A stretch of 64,000 nt of DNA from Roseiarcus sp963794155 (GCA_963794155.1 CAWCCX010000017.1:248001-312000); one strand, 5' to 3'. Positions 43,803-52,523 are shown, counted from the stretch's first letter. Made by a program: numbers and translations. The notes: generated from the sequence alone by a model not told the origin.

Positions 43803-44777
43803 ATGGAACATTCGATCGCTCTCGTCACCGGCGCCACCTCCGGGCTCGGTTATGCGGCAGCCCGCACGCTTGCCGGAGAGGGCTGGCGCGAGATCATCGT
43901 CACTGGCCGCAGCCTGGGTCGGGCCCAGGAAACGGCCGCTGAGCTCGCGGCTGAGACCAAAACACAGGTCTTCACGCCGTTGGAGCTGGATCTGGACACG
44001 CCGTCCAGCGTCCACTCCGCGCTCGCCGAGCTTGTCAGGCGAGGTCGGCCGGTCGATTTCCTACTGCTCAATGCCGGGATGGTCCCTGGCAAGGCGCGCG
44101 TGCTCACTGCAGCGGGCGTCGAGGCTTCTCAGGCCCCGCTCATCGGCCATCATCAACTGACTGTCGGGTTGCTCCGCGCCAACCTGCTGAGCCCCAACGC
44201 GCGGATTGTTATCGCCGGCGCGGAACCTGCCCGAGGGGGCGTACCCCTGTTCAGCTACACCGACGTGCCAGCCTTCGCGGCCAAATACCACCAGGGTGAC
44301 CGAACCGCCGCTGTGGAAGCCCTGCTGCGCAACGGGCCGAACGTGAGGTACGTGCCCAACAATGCGTATGCCGACGCGAAGCTCATCATCGCTTGGTGGG
44401 TCGCGGCGCTGGCGCGCCGACTACCCTCCGGCATGGCCGTGTACGCTGTCTCGCCCGGTGCGGCGACCGACACCAAGGTGGTGCGAAACGCTGGCCCGGC
44501 GTTGAAGTATCTGTTTATCCCAATCGTGAACCTCATTCCCGGCATGAATCAGACGCCGGAGACCGCGGCCCGTCGGTACCTCCAGGCGTCGGAGTTCGCA
44601 ACCGACGTCTCAGGGCAATTCTTCGCCTCGGCTCAAGGGAAGTTCTCAGGCCCAATTGAGGCGCAGCGCCACCCACACCTCCACGATCGCGCCAGCCAAG
44701 AAGCCGCGTGGCAGGCCGTCGTCAAGGTCTCCGGCGTCGACTTGTCTTCCCCAGCATCCGTGAGTGCCGTGTCCTGA
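43803..44777 (+). CDS. Short-chain dehydrogenase/reductase
   Basis: 324 aa. Rossmann motif LVTGATSGLGYAAARTLAGEG and NAG motif LLLNAGMVPG. The Ser-Tyr-Lys triad region is atypical: the expected YxxxK appears as YADAKLIIAWW. It resembles protochlorophyllide-reductase-like/retinol-dehydrogenase-like SDRs. Probably TetR-controlled and NADP-dependent; substrate unknown. Confidence 0.8.
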   Translation: MEHSIALVTGATSGLGYAAARTLAGEGWREIIVTGRSLGRAQETAAELAAETKTQVFTPLELDLDTPSSVHSALAELVRRGRPVDFLLLNAGMVPGKARVLTAAGVEASQAPLIGHHQLTVGLLRANLLSPNARIVIAGAEPARGGVPLFSYTDVPAFAAKYHQGDRTAAVEALLRNGPNVRYVPNNAYADAKLIIAWWVAALARRLPSGMAVYAVSPGAATDTKVVRNAGPALKYLFIPIVNLIPGMNQTPETAARRYLQASEFATDVSGQFFASAQGKFSGPIEAQRHPHLHDRASQEAAWQAVVKVSGVDLSSPASVSAVS

Positions 44778-44865
44778 AGGAGCGCCGGTCGCGGCGAAAG
44801 GGTCGCGGTGACTAGCATCAGCCAGCGATGCGGAGCTGCGTGCTCGTCCGCGGGGTCCTACGGTA

Positions 44866-44943
44866 TTTTGAAATAAATAGTTCAAAAATTCCTTGACCGC
44901 AGCCTCCGCGCCTGATTATCATACAAAACAGTTCAAAATTAGC
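44866..44943. promoter_or_regulatory. Candidate TetR operators before the second SDR
   Basis: TTTTGAA (44866-44872) and TTCAAAA (44881-44887) form a perfect inverted repeat. CAGTTCAAAATTAGC (44929-44943) matches the element in front of the first SDR gene. This suggests one regulator for both genes. Confidence 0.5.
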
Positions 44944-44974
44944 TAGGCGCCCTGGCGTCGCAAGGAGAGTACGC

Positions 44975-45721
44975 ATGGAACGGCACGAAGCGAAGCGGGC
45001 GGTGATCATCGGCGGCACCAGCGGCATGGGCCTCGCGACGGCGAAGATGCTTCTCGGTGGGGGCGCGCGCGTTCTGGTGACGGGTCGCTCGCAGGCCGGC
45101 CTGGAATCGGCGCAGAAAGAGCTTGGGAATGACGCCATCGTGGTTTCGAGCGACGCGCGCTCGTTGACGGACATCGACGCGCTCGCCTCTCGGGCGAAGG
45201 CCGAGTTCGACACCTTCGACCTGCTCTTCGTCAACGCCGGGTTCAGCACCCCAGCGCCTCTTGAGAGCATGACCGAGGCTGTCTACGACGAGATGTTCAA
45301 CTTGATCGCCAAAGGGCCGCTTTTCGCGGTGCAGAAGCTCACGCCGTTAATAAACCGGGGAGGCGCTGTCGTCCTCACGACTTCGATCGCCAACGTCAAG
45401 GGAATGCCCGGCAACGCCGCATACGGAGCCGCCAAGGCTGCGCTGCGATCCTTCGCTCGGACGCTCGCCGCCGAGCTGCTTCCTCGGGAGATTCGCGTCA
45501 ACGCGGTGACGCCCGGCCCCACCGACACGCCGATCATCGGCAAAATGTTTCCCGATAAAGACGCGGTCGCCCAGCTTAGGGAAAAGATGATCGGTATGAC
45601 CCCGATGAAGCGCTTCGGGACGTCGGAGGAAGTCGCCAAGGCCGTCCTCTTCCTCGCGTTCGACGCGACCTTCACAACCGGCGCCGAACTACCGGTGGAC
45701 GGGGGTATGTCGCAACTCTGA
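44975..45721 (+). CDS. Short-chain dehydrogenase/reductase
   Basis: 248 aa, classical SDR: VIIGGTSGMGLATAKMLL, LLFVNAGFS, TTSIANVKGMPGNAAYGAAKAAL (catalytic Ser and YxxxK), VNAVTPGPTDTPI and the C-terminal VDGGMSQL. Preceded by AGGAGAG-type ribosome site at about 44962-44970. Likely a quinone/aldehyde or xenobiotic reductase, by analogy with TetR-controlled SDRs. Confidence 0.86.
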   Translation: MERHEAKRAVIIGGTSGMGLATAKMLLGGGARVLVTGRSQAGLESAQKELGNDAIVVSSDARSLTDIDALASRAKAEFDTFDLLFVNAGFSTPAPLESMTEAVYDEMFNLIAKGPLFAVQKLTPLINRGGAVVLTTSIANVKGMPGNAAYGAAKAALRSFARTLAAELLPREIRVNAVTPGPTDTPIIGKMFPDKDAVAQLREKMIGMTPMKRFGTSEEVAKAVLFLAFDATFTTGAELPVDGGMSQL

Positions 45722-45763
45722 AGGCAGCACGCGAAATGCATCGAAATTTAATCTGAGGAGCCA

Positions 45764-45994
45764 ATGACAGACACAGCGAACCATCTGGTCCCAGAGCAGG
45801 GGAAACTTCATCGCGCGCTCGCGGTCGTCTTCGCCTGGTTGCAAGCGATGGAATACACCAGCTTTGACTACACTCTCGATCGCATCGAACGCTTGGAACG
45901 GGAGGTGGGACAACTAAAGGAGGAACTGCGCCAAAGCCGCGATACGGGGCCCGTCGATACTCACAACGGTAGCGCCGCTGGGCTGGAACATTGA
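45764..45994 (+). CDS. Small hypothetical coiled-coil protein
   Basis: 76 aa with a good ribosome site (GAGGAG) before ATG 45764. The middle LQAMEYTSFDYTLDRIERLEREVGQLKEEL is a probable coiled coil. It follows the SDR by 42 bases and may share its transcript. No family recognised. Confidence 0.55.
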   Translation: MTDTANHLVPEQGKLHRALAVVFAWLQAMEYTSFDYTLDRIERLEREVGQLKEELRQSRDTGPVDTHNGSAAGLEH

Positions 45995-46138
45995 CGGCAC
46001 CGGTGAGTCGCCTCGTTCCGCGCGCGTCGCGGACCAGAACGGGCCTATCTCAAAACCTTGATTTTTGCACCCGCTACGCCCGCTTCGGGTCGATTTTGCA
46101 GTCCCGGAATGTCCGCTGTTTGCGGATAGTGTTCTCTA

Positions 46139-46367
46139 ATGGGTCAAGGCGGAAGCTCTTCGGGTGTCGACGCTTTCGGGTGCCTGCGTTCTCTGCGTGC
46201 TCGTTCGGCACTTGATGGGGTAAGCTGGGTGCAGCGCGGCTCGGTTGAAATCGCAGTCGGCCAACGGCTGGCCCCTGCTACACAATCCACGCCGTCGTCT
46301 GCTCCCTCCCTTGGGCGTCGCTCCGCTTGGGAGCTGGATTCGGCCTCCTGTCTCGTGGCTTGCAGGC
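46139..46367 (-). ncRNA. Candidate bridge-RNA region of the IS1111-type element
   Basis: 229 non-coding bases follow the transposase stop. IS1111-group elements encode their bridge RNA in this position. A hairpin is visible: GCTCCC (46301-46306) with GGGAGC (46329-46334). The loops that specify donor and target were not resolved by eye. Presence is inferred from the family. Confidence 0.4.
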
Positions 46368-47381
46368 TTAGGCGAACTCGAACTCCGTCCCGTCTCGAAG
46401 CATCGCATGCATGATGATCGCGAGGCGGCGAGCCAGAGCAACCCTCGCCTTGCGCATCGTTGACCGCCTAGCGATGGCGAAGGCCCAGTCCTTCAGCTTG
46501 AGCTGGCCCTTGTAGCGGGTCAGCATGACGTTGGCGGCCTCGTACAGGAGGGTTCGCACCCGCCCATCCCCGCATTTCGAGATGCCGCCGGTGTAGTCGA
46601 GCTCTCCCGACTGATGGCGCTTTGGAACCAGCCCCAGATAAGCGCCAATATCTCTGGATCGGCGGATGCGCAAAGGATCGTCGATCGCAGCCACAAACGC
46701 GAGCGCTGTCAGTTGGCCGACGCCTGGGATGGTCATGAGCCGGCGGCAGGCCGCCGAGGCTCTTGTCATATGTCTCATGTCCGCGTCGATTGCAGCGACC
46801 GCCGTCATCACTGCGGTTCGTGCCGCAAACAATCCCCGCATGGCGGCAGAAAGACCGGCGATCTCCTCGCTTGCCTTGAGAGCCTGATCGATGAACGCTG
46901 CGGTGAGCGCGCGTGGCAACCGAACCCCGAACACAACCGCCAAGCCTCGGATCTGATTTTCCAAGGTTACTCGCTGGCCGACAAGCTTCTTACGCGCGCT
47001 AATCAGCGACCGGAGCGCATGAGCTTGCAGCGACTTCACATGCACGGGCTTGAAGAAGCCAGTACGGGCCAAATGCGCTAGACCTCGCGCGTCGTTGCGA
47101 TCGGTCTTGTGGGTCGCCAGTGACCTGAGCGCTTGGTAGGCCTGCCAACTCTCGACGCATACCACGGGAAGGCCCAGTTGGCTCAACCCGTGAAACAGGA
47201 TCGGCGCCATTCGCCCCGTCTCAAACACGATGCGACGACAATCTGGCGCTTTCGCCAATTCGATAGCGATCGCCGCCGCCGTCGAGTCGGTTTTGCTTTC
47301 GCGAACCACCACACCTTCGCGGTCGAGGACGCAGATATGGGTCTCGTCCATCGAGATATCGAGGCCGGCAAAATAGTCCAT
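46368..47381 (-). CDS. IS110-family transposase
   Basis: 337 aa. The N-terminal RuvC-like DEDD domain starts FAGLDISMDETHICVLD, with KTDRNDARGLAHLARTG further on. The C-terminal Transposase_20 domain has LMTIPGVGQLTALAFVAAIDD, the serine region DYTGGISKCGDGRVRTLLYEAAN, and a basic tail. Length and order are complete, so the element may be active. Confidence 0.9.
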   Translation of the reverse strand: MDYFAGLDISMDETHICVLDREGVVVRESKTDSTAAAIAIELAKAPDCRRIVFETGRMAPILFHGLSQLGLPVVCVESWQAYQALRSLATHKTDRNDARGLAHLARTGFFKPVHVKSLQAHALRSLISARKKLVGQRVTLENQIRGLAVVFGVRLPRALTAAFIDQALKASEEIAGLSAAMRGLFAARTAVMTAVAAIDADMRHMTRASAACRRLMTIPGVGQLTALAFVAAIDDPLRIRRSRDIGAYLGLVPKRHQSGELDYTGGISKCGDGRVRTLLYEAANVMLTRYKGQLKLKDWAFAIARRSTMRKARVALARRLAIIMHAMLRDGTEFEFA

Positions 47382-47453
47382 TGAACGGTCTCCTCTTCCA
47401 ATGACGGGCCGATCGTAGCGGCCTTCGTGGAAGAGCTCCGCCCATTACCCCAT

Positions 47454-47659
47454 GTTGAAAAACTCGGATTTTCGCTTCGATCACAATTCAGAAGACCGCT
47501 GGCGGCCTCGATGGAAAATTCCTTGGGGGTTCGGCGGACGGGCCGCCTTTGCCGCGTGCGACCCTTCCATAGGCCTTGCCGTGGCGACTACCGGCTTAGA
47601 TCCCGCTATAGGCTCGAAAACGAGATTCTCGCGGTCACTCAATTTCCGAGTTTTTCAAC
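47454..47659. mobile_element. MITE copy 2
   Basis: 206 bp from GTTGAAAAACTCGGA to TCCGAGTTTTTCAAC, nearly identical to copy 1 (42803-43008) with a handful of substitutions. It starts about 8 bases from the IS1111-type end. Confidence 0.8.
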
Positions 47660-47699
47660 GCTATTTGCGCGAAGCGGACGGCTGGTGTCGACGAATACT

Positions 47700-47905
47700 G
47701 TTGAAAAACTCGATTTTTCGCGTCGATCACAATTCAGAAGATCGCTGGCAGCCTCGATGGAAAATTCTTTGGGGGGTCGGCGGAAGGGCCGCTTTTGCCG
47801 CGTGCGACCCTCCCGTATGCCTTGCTGTGACGACCACCAGCTTAGATGACGTTATGGGCGCGAAAACGAGATTCTCGCGGTCACTCAATTTCCGAGTTTT
47901 TCAAC
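47700..47905. mobile_element. MITE copy 3
   Basis: 206 bp, in direct orientation and 40 bases after copy 2, but more diverged (CTCGATTTTTCGCG at the left end). Its flanks (GCGGACGGCTGG...GTCGACG left; CTATCGACG...AAGCGG right) resemble those of copy 1. The repeated unit is thus longer than the MITE, or the two inserted in related sites. Confidence 0.8.
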
Positions 47906-48103
47906 ACTATCGACGTTAAGCGGCCATTCCAAATCGCGACGCTGGACCTAGCAGTGGGTGGGTTAGCCGCCCTTTGTGGACTCGATCGTCGAAACGGCAA
48001 AGATGGTAGTCAACTTGTCGAGTGGAAGCCGAAGTTTAAACTCGGACATTACCGAGCTCTGCCCGCGCTGGCGCGAACCTCCGTTCGCTGGCATAAGTCG
48101 CCA

Positions 48104-49159
48104 ATGATTCGCAGCGTGACCGCGCTCGCCGCGAGCACCGACGCGGGCGCGCCGGCCGACCCCGGATTCGGGGTCTATGTCCATTGGCCGTTCTGCCTGT
48201 CGAAATGTCCCTATTGCGACTTCAACAGCCATGTGCGCGGCGCAGCGATCGACGAAGAGCGCTATCTCGCGGCGTTTAAGGCCGAGATCGTCCACCGCGC
48301 GGGGCTGGCGCCGGGCCGGAACGTCCGCTCGATCTTCTTCGGCGGCGGCACGCCCTCGCTCATGCGCCCGGAGATCGTGCAGGGGGTCATCGACGCCATC
48401 GGGGCCGCCTGGCGGCTCGATCCGGAAGCGGAGATCACGCTCGAAGCCAATCCGACCAGCGTCGAAGCGGGGCGGTTTCGCGGCTATCGCTCAGCCGGCG
48501 TCAACCGTCTGTCGATCGGCGTCCAGGCGCTGAACGACGCCGATCTCAAGGCGCTCGGGCGCAAACATACGGCCGCCGAGGCGCTGGACGCGGTCGCGCT
48601 GGCCGCTTCGCTGTTTCCGCGGTTCAGCTTCGATCTCATCTACGGCCGCCCCGGTCAGGGCGCGGCCGACTGGCGCCGCGAACTCGCCGAAGCCCTCGCC
48701 CATGTCGGCGACCATATCTCGCTCTATCAACTGACCATCGAGCCCGACACCATCTTCGAGCGCCTGCGCGACGCGGGCAAGCTCGAGCTTCCGGACGAGG
48801 ATTTGAGCCTCGCCCTGTTCGAGACGACGCGGGAGGTGACCGAAGCGCGCGGGCTGCCGGCCTACGAGGTCTCGAACCATGCCCGCCCCGGCGGCGAAAG
48901 CCGCCACAACCTCATCTATTGGCGCTACGGCGAATATGCGGGCGTCGGCCCCGGCGCGCACGGGCGTCTCATCACGGCGAAAGGCCGGCTCGCGCAGGAG
49001 ACCGAGCGCCACCCGGAAATGTGGCTGACCCAGGTCGAGAGCGAGGGCCACGGCTTGGTCGAGAGCATGGCCCTGAGCCGCGAGGAGCAGGGTGACGAGT
49101 TCCTGCTGATGGGCTTGAACTCAGCGAAGGCGTCGATCCGCGGGCGTTTGAAAGGCTGA
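48104..49159 (+). CDS. hemW: HemW-type radical SAM protein, frameshifted near the C-terminus
   Basis: ATG 48104. GVYVHWPFCLSKCPYCDFNSH has the C-x3-C-x2-C radical SAM cluster; IFFGGGTPSLM and RLSIGVQALND are typical of HemW, a heme chaperone formerly called oxygen-independent coproporphyrinogen oxidase-like. The frame degenerates after GDEFLLMGL (near 49118) and stops at 49159. The next frame supplies LSEGVDPRAFERLTGRDIDP through to LLDMVVADVAA, ending at 49299, which is the normal C-terminal domain. One missing base is the simplest cause. Real gene span is probably 48104-49299. Confidence 0.82.
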   Translation: MIRSVTALAASTDAGAPADPGFGVYVHWPFCLSKCPYCDFNSHVRGAAIDEERYLAAFKAEIVHRAGLAPGRNVRSIFFGGGTPSLMRPEIVQGVIDAIGAAWRLDPEAEITLEANPTSVEAGRFRGYRSAGVNRLSIGVQALNDADLKALGRKHTAAEALDAVALAASLFPRFSFDLIYGRPGQGAADWRRELAEALAHVGDHISLYQLTIEPDTIFERLRDAGKLELPDEDLSLALFETTREVTEARGLPAYEVSNHARPGGESRHNLIYWRYGEYAGVGPGAHGRLITAKGRLAQETERHPEMWLTQVESEGHGLVESMALSREEQGDEFLLMGLNSAKASIRGRLKG

Positions 49160-49322
49160 CCGGCCGAGACATCGATCCGGCCCGGGTCGCGAGCCTGATC
49201 GAGGACGGGTTTCTGGAGCGCGACGAGCGCGGCCGCATCCGCGTCACCGCGACCGGCGCGCCGCTGCTCGACATGGTGGTCGCCGACGTCGCCGCGTGAC
49301 CGGCTCGCGCGGCGGCCCCGCT

Positions 49323-49598
49323 TTATTCGCGGCTCAGCTCGGCCTCGTCGGCGAGCTCTTCAAGTTGCAAATATCGCCCTGGATCGGCCGCGCATTTTTC
49401 AAATTCAGCATCGCGTTCAGGAATCTTCAGGCCTTGCGCCTTGACCGCATGATGGCAAAGGACGAGCGCCTGCCGCGCCTCGCAATATCCGCCGCACCCG
49501 GCAAAAGACGGCCCCATGCCGACGAGCCCGAACGCCAGCGCCATCGAAGCAACAATGACCAGACGGGCCGCAAACACCCTTGCGGGAGCTCCAATCAC
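49323..49598 (-). CDS. Small exported hypothetical protein
   Basis: 91 aa. Signal peptide LVIVASMALAFGLVGMGPSFA, then GCGGYCEARQALVLCHHAVKAQG with four Cys/His-rich residues and an acidic tail. It converges with hemW, 24 bases after the hemW frame ends. No family recognised. Confidence 0.6.
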   Translation of the reverse strand: MIGAPARVFAARLVIVASMALAFGLVGMGPSFAGCGGYCEARQALVLCHHAVKAQGLKIPERDAEFEKCAADPGRYLQLEELADEAELSRE

Positions 49599-49762
49599 TT
49601 GCGCCTCCTCTCAATCAATGGACGTCTCAATTTTCACGCCGCGGACTTTGCCAGGACATTCGGGCGTTTTTCAGCCGGGAAACCGGCCGTCGGGCTTCGA
49701 CGCCGGCCGCGGCCGTCGAGGGCTCTTATTCCACGTTATGTTTATGGCTAACTATGCGAGAC

Positions 49763-49778
49763 TGTGACGGCCGTCACA
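49763..49778. promoter_or_regulatory. Perfect CRP/FNR-family-like palindrome
   Basis: TGTGACGGCCGTCACA is an exact TGTGA-N6-TCACA site. It lies 50 bases upstream of the small membrane-protein gene at 49828, a suitable place for activation. The identity of the regulator is inferred. Confidence 0.5.
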
Positions 49779-49827
49779 GCGGTCGGCGGCCGGTTATGCT
49801 GTACTGCTTGTCAAGGGAGAAATCGTC

Positions 49828-49959
49828 ATGACGAGCATTCAGATGTACGACAATTTGTCGAGCGGACTTCTGATCGATGATCGCAACGAGCGCCCGCTTC
49901 TGGTCGCTCTTATCGCGATTGCCGCTGCGTGGTCGGTCGTATTCTTGCTTGGGCTCTGA
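49828..49959 (+). CDS. 43-residue single-pass membrane protein
   Basis: ATG 49828 with GGGAGA eight bases upstream. MTSIQMYDNLSSGLLIDD is followed by one helix (LLVALIAIAAAWSVVFLLGL) that runs to the C-terminus. It has a good start site and a CRP-like box upstream. No family recognised; possibly an oxidase-type accessory peptide, but that is a guess. Confidence 0.5.
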   Translation: MTSIQMYDNLSSGLLIDDRNERPLLVALIAIAAAWSVVFLLGL

Positions 49960-50439
49960 ACGCCAGCGTCGCCCGAGCGGGCCGACGGACGCCAAAGCAC
50001 GCGCCGGCTATGATGCCGCCTAGGTCGCTGCTCGTCGGCTAAAATTCCCTGCTCGCGCAAAAAAATTCCCTGCTCGCGCAAAAGAATTCCCTGCTCGCGC
50101 AAAAGAATTCCCTGCTCCGGGCGAGAAAATTCCCTGCTCGGTTGCCTCCTATGAGGCGCGGAATCTGGGTGTTTTTCGCCCCAAAAAGGCCGGCCGCCGC
50201 GCCGGCTCTCGCTCTCCTTCCCTTTGGTAGCGTCTGAGCGGGTCCTCTAATCCTCATTGTTTCAAAGGCTTATCAGCTTTGCCAGTTTTTTCTTTTCCAG
50301 AAACGAGATTGATGCTAGGGTGGATAACAGATTTCCAAACTTGCTCGGGATCGACGGCGACGAAAAAAATTTCGCATTTTGTTGTTTCGCAGACTTTCGA
50401 TTTGCCGTCGGACATATCACACAATCAATATGTTAATTA
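49960..50439. other. Gap containing a short tandem-repeat array
   Basis: 480 bases with no supported gene. Bases 50041-50145 are tandem repeats (separate entry). The distal 200 bases (50240-50439) are unusually A+T-rich. They flank the tilS stop. Confidence 0.45.
50041..50145. repeat. Five direct repeats of about 21 bp
   Basis: AATTCCCTGCTCGCGCAAAA repeats with small changes, five starts of TTCCCTGCTC in about 95 bases, the last two copies separated by a GGGCGAGAAA variant. On the minus strand the unit of 7 codons stays open (SREFFCA repeated). Seven-codon periodicity is notable, but I do not call a protein. Confidence 0.8.
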
Positions 50440-51453
50440 CTATCGCTTGACGCTCTTCCTCGCCGGCTCGGGGACGAAACTCAGGCGACCCTTCGTGGTC
50501 AGCCGCACGAGGGCGCCGCCGACATTGGCGCCAAAGGCGCGGCGTTCCCGCAGAGCCTCGCCAAGGCCGAGCGCCAGCGCCTCGATCTTCTCGAGCCCGA
50601 TCCGGCTCGGATCGCGCCCGCCGGCAGCGGCGATGCGCAAGCTGAGGATCCGCTGCACGATCGCGATCGGCGCCGCGTAAAGCGCGCGGGCGTCGATCGG
50701 GCCTTCCGCGCCAAGCCGCGCTTCGACCTCGGCCGTCAGATGCGCCAGCGCCTGCTCGGTTTCGCCGGCGCGGCGCGCCAGCCGGTCGAGGGCGTCGGCG
50801 TCGAGGCCCTCCTCGCCGAGGCGGGCAAGAAGCGCGCGCAGGCGGGTGCGGGCGAAGCGCGGGTCGGCATTGGACGGGTCGTCGATGAACGGCGCGCCGC
50901 GCGCGCGCGCAAAGGCGATGAGCTCGCTTTTCTTCAAGCCGATGAGCGGCCGGGCGATCGTCATGCCGTCGCGCGCCGTCATGAGCTCAATGCCGCGCAG
51001 TCCGGCGACGCCGGACCCCCGCAGCAGACGGAACAGAACCGTCTCCGCCTGATCGTCGGCGTGGTGGGCGGTCAAGAGCGCGTCGGCGCCGATCGCCTTC
51101 GCGTGATCGATGAGCAGGCGGTAGCGCGCCTCGCGTGCGCGCTCCTGCAAGCGGCTCGCGGGCTTCACGCCCTTCCATTGAAGAATGCGATGATTGACCT
51201 TAAGCCGCGCGCAGAGCGCCGCGACCGCCTTCGCCTCCTCCGCGCTTTCAGGCCGCAGCCCGTGATCGACCGTCGCCGCCTCGATGCGCGTCCTGCCGCG
51301 GCGCCTCGCCCATTCGGCCGCCATCAACACGAGCGCGGTCGAATCGGGACCGCCCGAGACGGCGATCAGCAGCGACTTCGCCGGCGCGAGCGGCGCAAAC
51401 AGCGCGTCGATATGAGCCGCCGAAGGAGCGAGCGAGCGCTGGGCGCTCAACAA
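50440..51453 (-). CDS. tilS: tRNA(Ile)-lysidine synthase TilS
   Basis: 337 aa. The PP-loop is AVSGGPDSTAL near residue 35. AATVDHGLRPESAEEA, HHADDQAETVLFRLLRGSG and IARPLIGLKKSELIAFA are TilS motifs. It adds lysine to C34 of CAT tRNA-Ile2. TTG start at 51453 overlaps the cpoB stop by seven bases. The C-terminal domain is short, as is usual in Alphaproteobacteria. Confidence 0.9.
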   Translation of the reverse strand: MLSAQRSLAPSAAHIDALFAPLAPAKSLLIAVSGGPDSTALVLMAAEWARRRGRTRIEAATVDHGLRPESAEEAKAVAALCARLKVNHRILQWKGVKPASRLQERAREARYRLLIDHAKAIGADALLTAHHADDQAETVLFRLLRGSGVAGLRGIELMTARDGMTIARPLIGLKKSELIAFARARGAPFIDDPSNADPRFARTRLRALLARLGEEGLDADALDRLARRAGETEQALAHLTAEVEARLGAEGPIDARALYAAPIAIVQRILSLRIAAAGGRDPSRIGLEKIEALALGLGEALRERRAFGANVGGALVRLTTKGRLSFVPEPARKSVKR

Positions 51454-52421
51454 TGATCCTTGGCGCTCTCGCGCTCGGCGAGCTTCTTCACCGAGGCCGA
51501 TGCGGCCGGATAGCGTTTGCCGAATTCCGTCAAGGTCGCGCAGGCCTGTTCGGCGTTGCCGAGGGCGGCGAGCGTCTGGCCGAGCCGCACCATGCTCTCC
51601 GGCGCCCGCGACGACTTGGAATAGTCGGTGGTGACCTTGAGATATTGCTCGGCCGCTTCGCGCGGGCGCGAGCGCTGAAGATAGGTCTCGCCGACATAGA
51701 ATATGGCGTCTGGGGTCAGCCGGTGAGACGGATTGGCGGCGAGAAACGCCTTGAACCCGGCTTCCGCCTCCGGATATTGCCCGGCCTGCAAGGCCTGCAG
51801 CGCGGCGTTGAACTGGTCGCGCGGCTGATCGAGCATCGCCACCCCGGAGCCGACGATGGTGGGGCCGGTCGCGGGCGGTGGTCCCTTGCCGGACTCAGGC
51901 GCCGTGGCCTTGCCGAGTTCGAGCGGGGCGCCGGCCAGAGGCGCGGGCGTCCCGCGCGCCAGCGGCGCGCTCGGCGGCGTGGTCCCGAGCGGCCGCGGAG
52001 CGCCGGGCGCGTCCGGGTCGGCCTCGGGATTGAACGCGTCCGACTTCCTCGGCCTCAGCGGCGCCGGCGGCTCGCTCGGCGCTGCGGGCGACTCGGCGAC
52101 GTCGGGCGCCGGGGGAGCGCCCTCGGAGCGGTCGCCAAGCCGGAACTCGACGTCCTGGCGGAATTTCTGCAGCTCCAACTCAAGACGATGTTCTGCGTTT
52201 TCCAATTCCTCGATCCGGCCGTTCGCCTGCCGGAGCTCCTCCTCGAGCCGGTTGACGCGCAAGACCAGATCCGCGGCTTGGTTAGGATCGCCTCCGCTCG
52301 GAATGTCGGTCGGCGGCGCTGACTGGCGGTGGAAGGGATCGAACTGCGCTTGCGCCGGCGCCGCGAGCGCAACGCAGGCGACGAGCGCCGCCATGAGGTG
52401 CGGGCGAAGCAATGACGTCAC
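51447..52421 (-). CDS. cpoB: Tol-Pal cell-division coordinator CpoB (YbgF)
   Basis: 324 aa. The signal peptide ends APAQA. A coiled coil (VNRLEEELRQANGRIEELEN) precedes a long Pro/Ala-rich linker. TPR repeats in the last 120 residues (FNAALQALQAGQYPEAEAGF, DAIFYVGETYLQRSRPREAA) are typical. It couples Tol-Pal to septal peptidoglycan synthesis in E. coli. Located 102 bases after pal. Confidence 0.88.
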   Translation of the reverse strand: MTSLLRPHLMAALVACVALAAPAQAQFDPFHRQSAPPTDIPSGGDPNQAADLVLRVNRLEEELRQANGRIEELENAEHRLELELQKFRQDVEFRLGDRSEGAPPAPDVAESPAAPSEPPAPLRPRKSDAFNPEADPDAPGAPRPLGTTPPSAPLARGTPAPLAGAPLELGKATAPESGKGPPPATGPTIVGSGVAMLDQPRDQFNAALQALQAGQYPEAEAGFKAFLAANPSHRLTPDAIFYVGETYLQRSRPREAAEQYLKVTTDYSKSSRAPESMVRLGQTLAALGNAEQACATLTEFGKRYPAASASVKKLAERESAKDHC

Positions 52422-52523
52422 TGGCGGCTTCCTCGGTCGGGCCTGTTTCGCGGGCCCATAAGCCCCGCGTCTGTCGATTTCAAGTCAGGCCGCAGGCTTC
52501 CACTCATACTTGTCCAAACCGGC

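Larger units (their letters stand above)
46139..47446 (-). mobile_element. IS110-family (IS1111 group) insertion sequence
   Basis: A single transposase gene with subterminal inverted repeats GGCGGAAGCTCTTC (46148-46161) and GAAGAGCTCCGCC (47430-47442). They are complementary except for one extra base. The long non-coding part lies at the transposase's 3' side. Both features fit the IS1111 subgroup. Exact ends are approximate because these elements make no clear target duplication. It abuts MITE copy 2. Confidence 0.72.
47382..48103. other. MITE-filled gap upstream of hemW
   Basis: 722 bases made of the end of the IS, two MITE copies (47454-47659 and 47700-47905) and about 200 bases before the hemW start. 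Long frames here read through the MITEs and are not genes. The hemW promoter must lie in 47906-48103 or in a MITE end. Confidence 0.6.

Noticed and set aside
47427..47919. Two long frames reading through the MITE copies
   Set aside because: Both derive from the repeat itself and its duplication, with no promoter or conserved domain. The MITE explains them.
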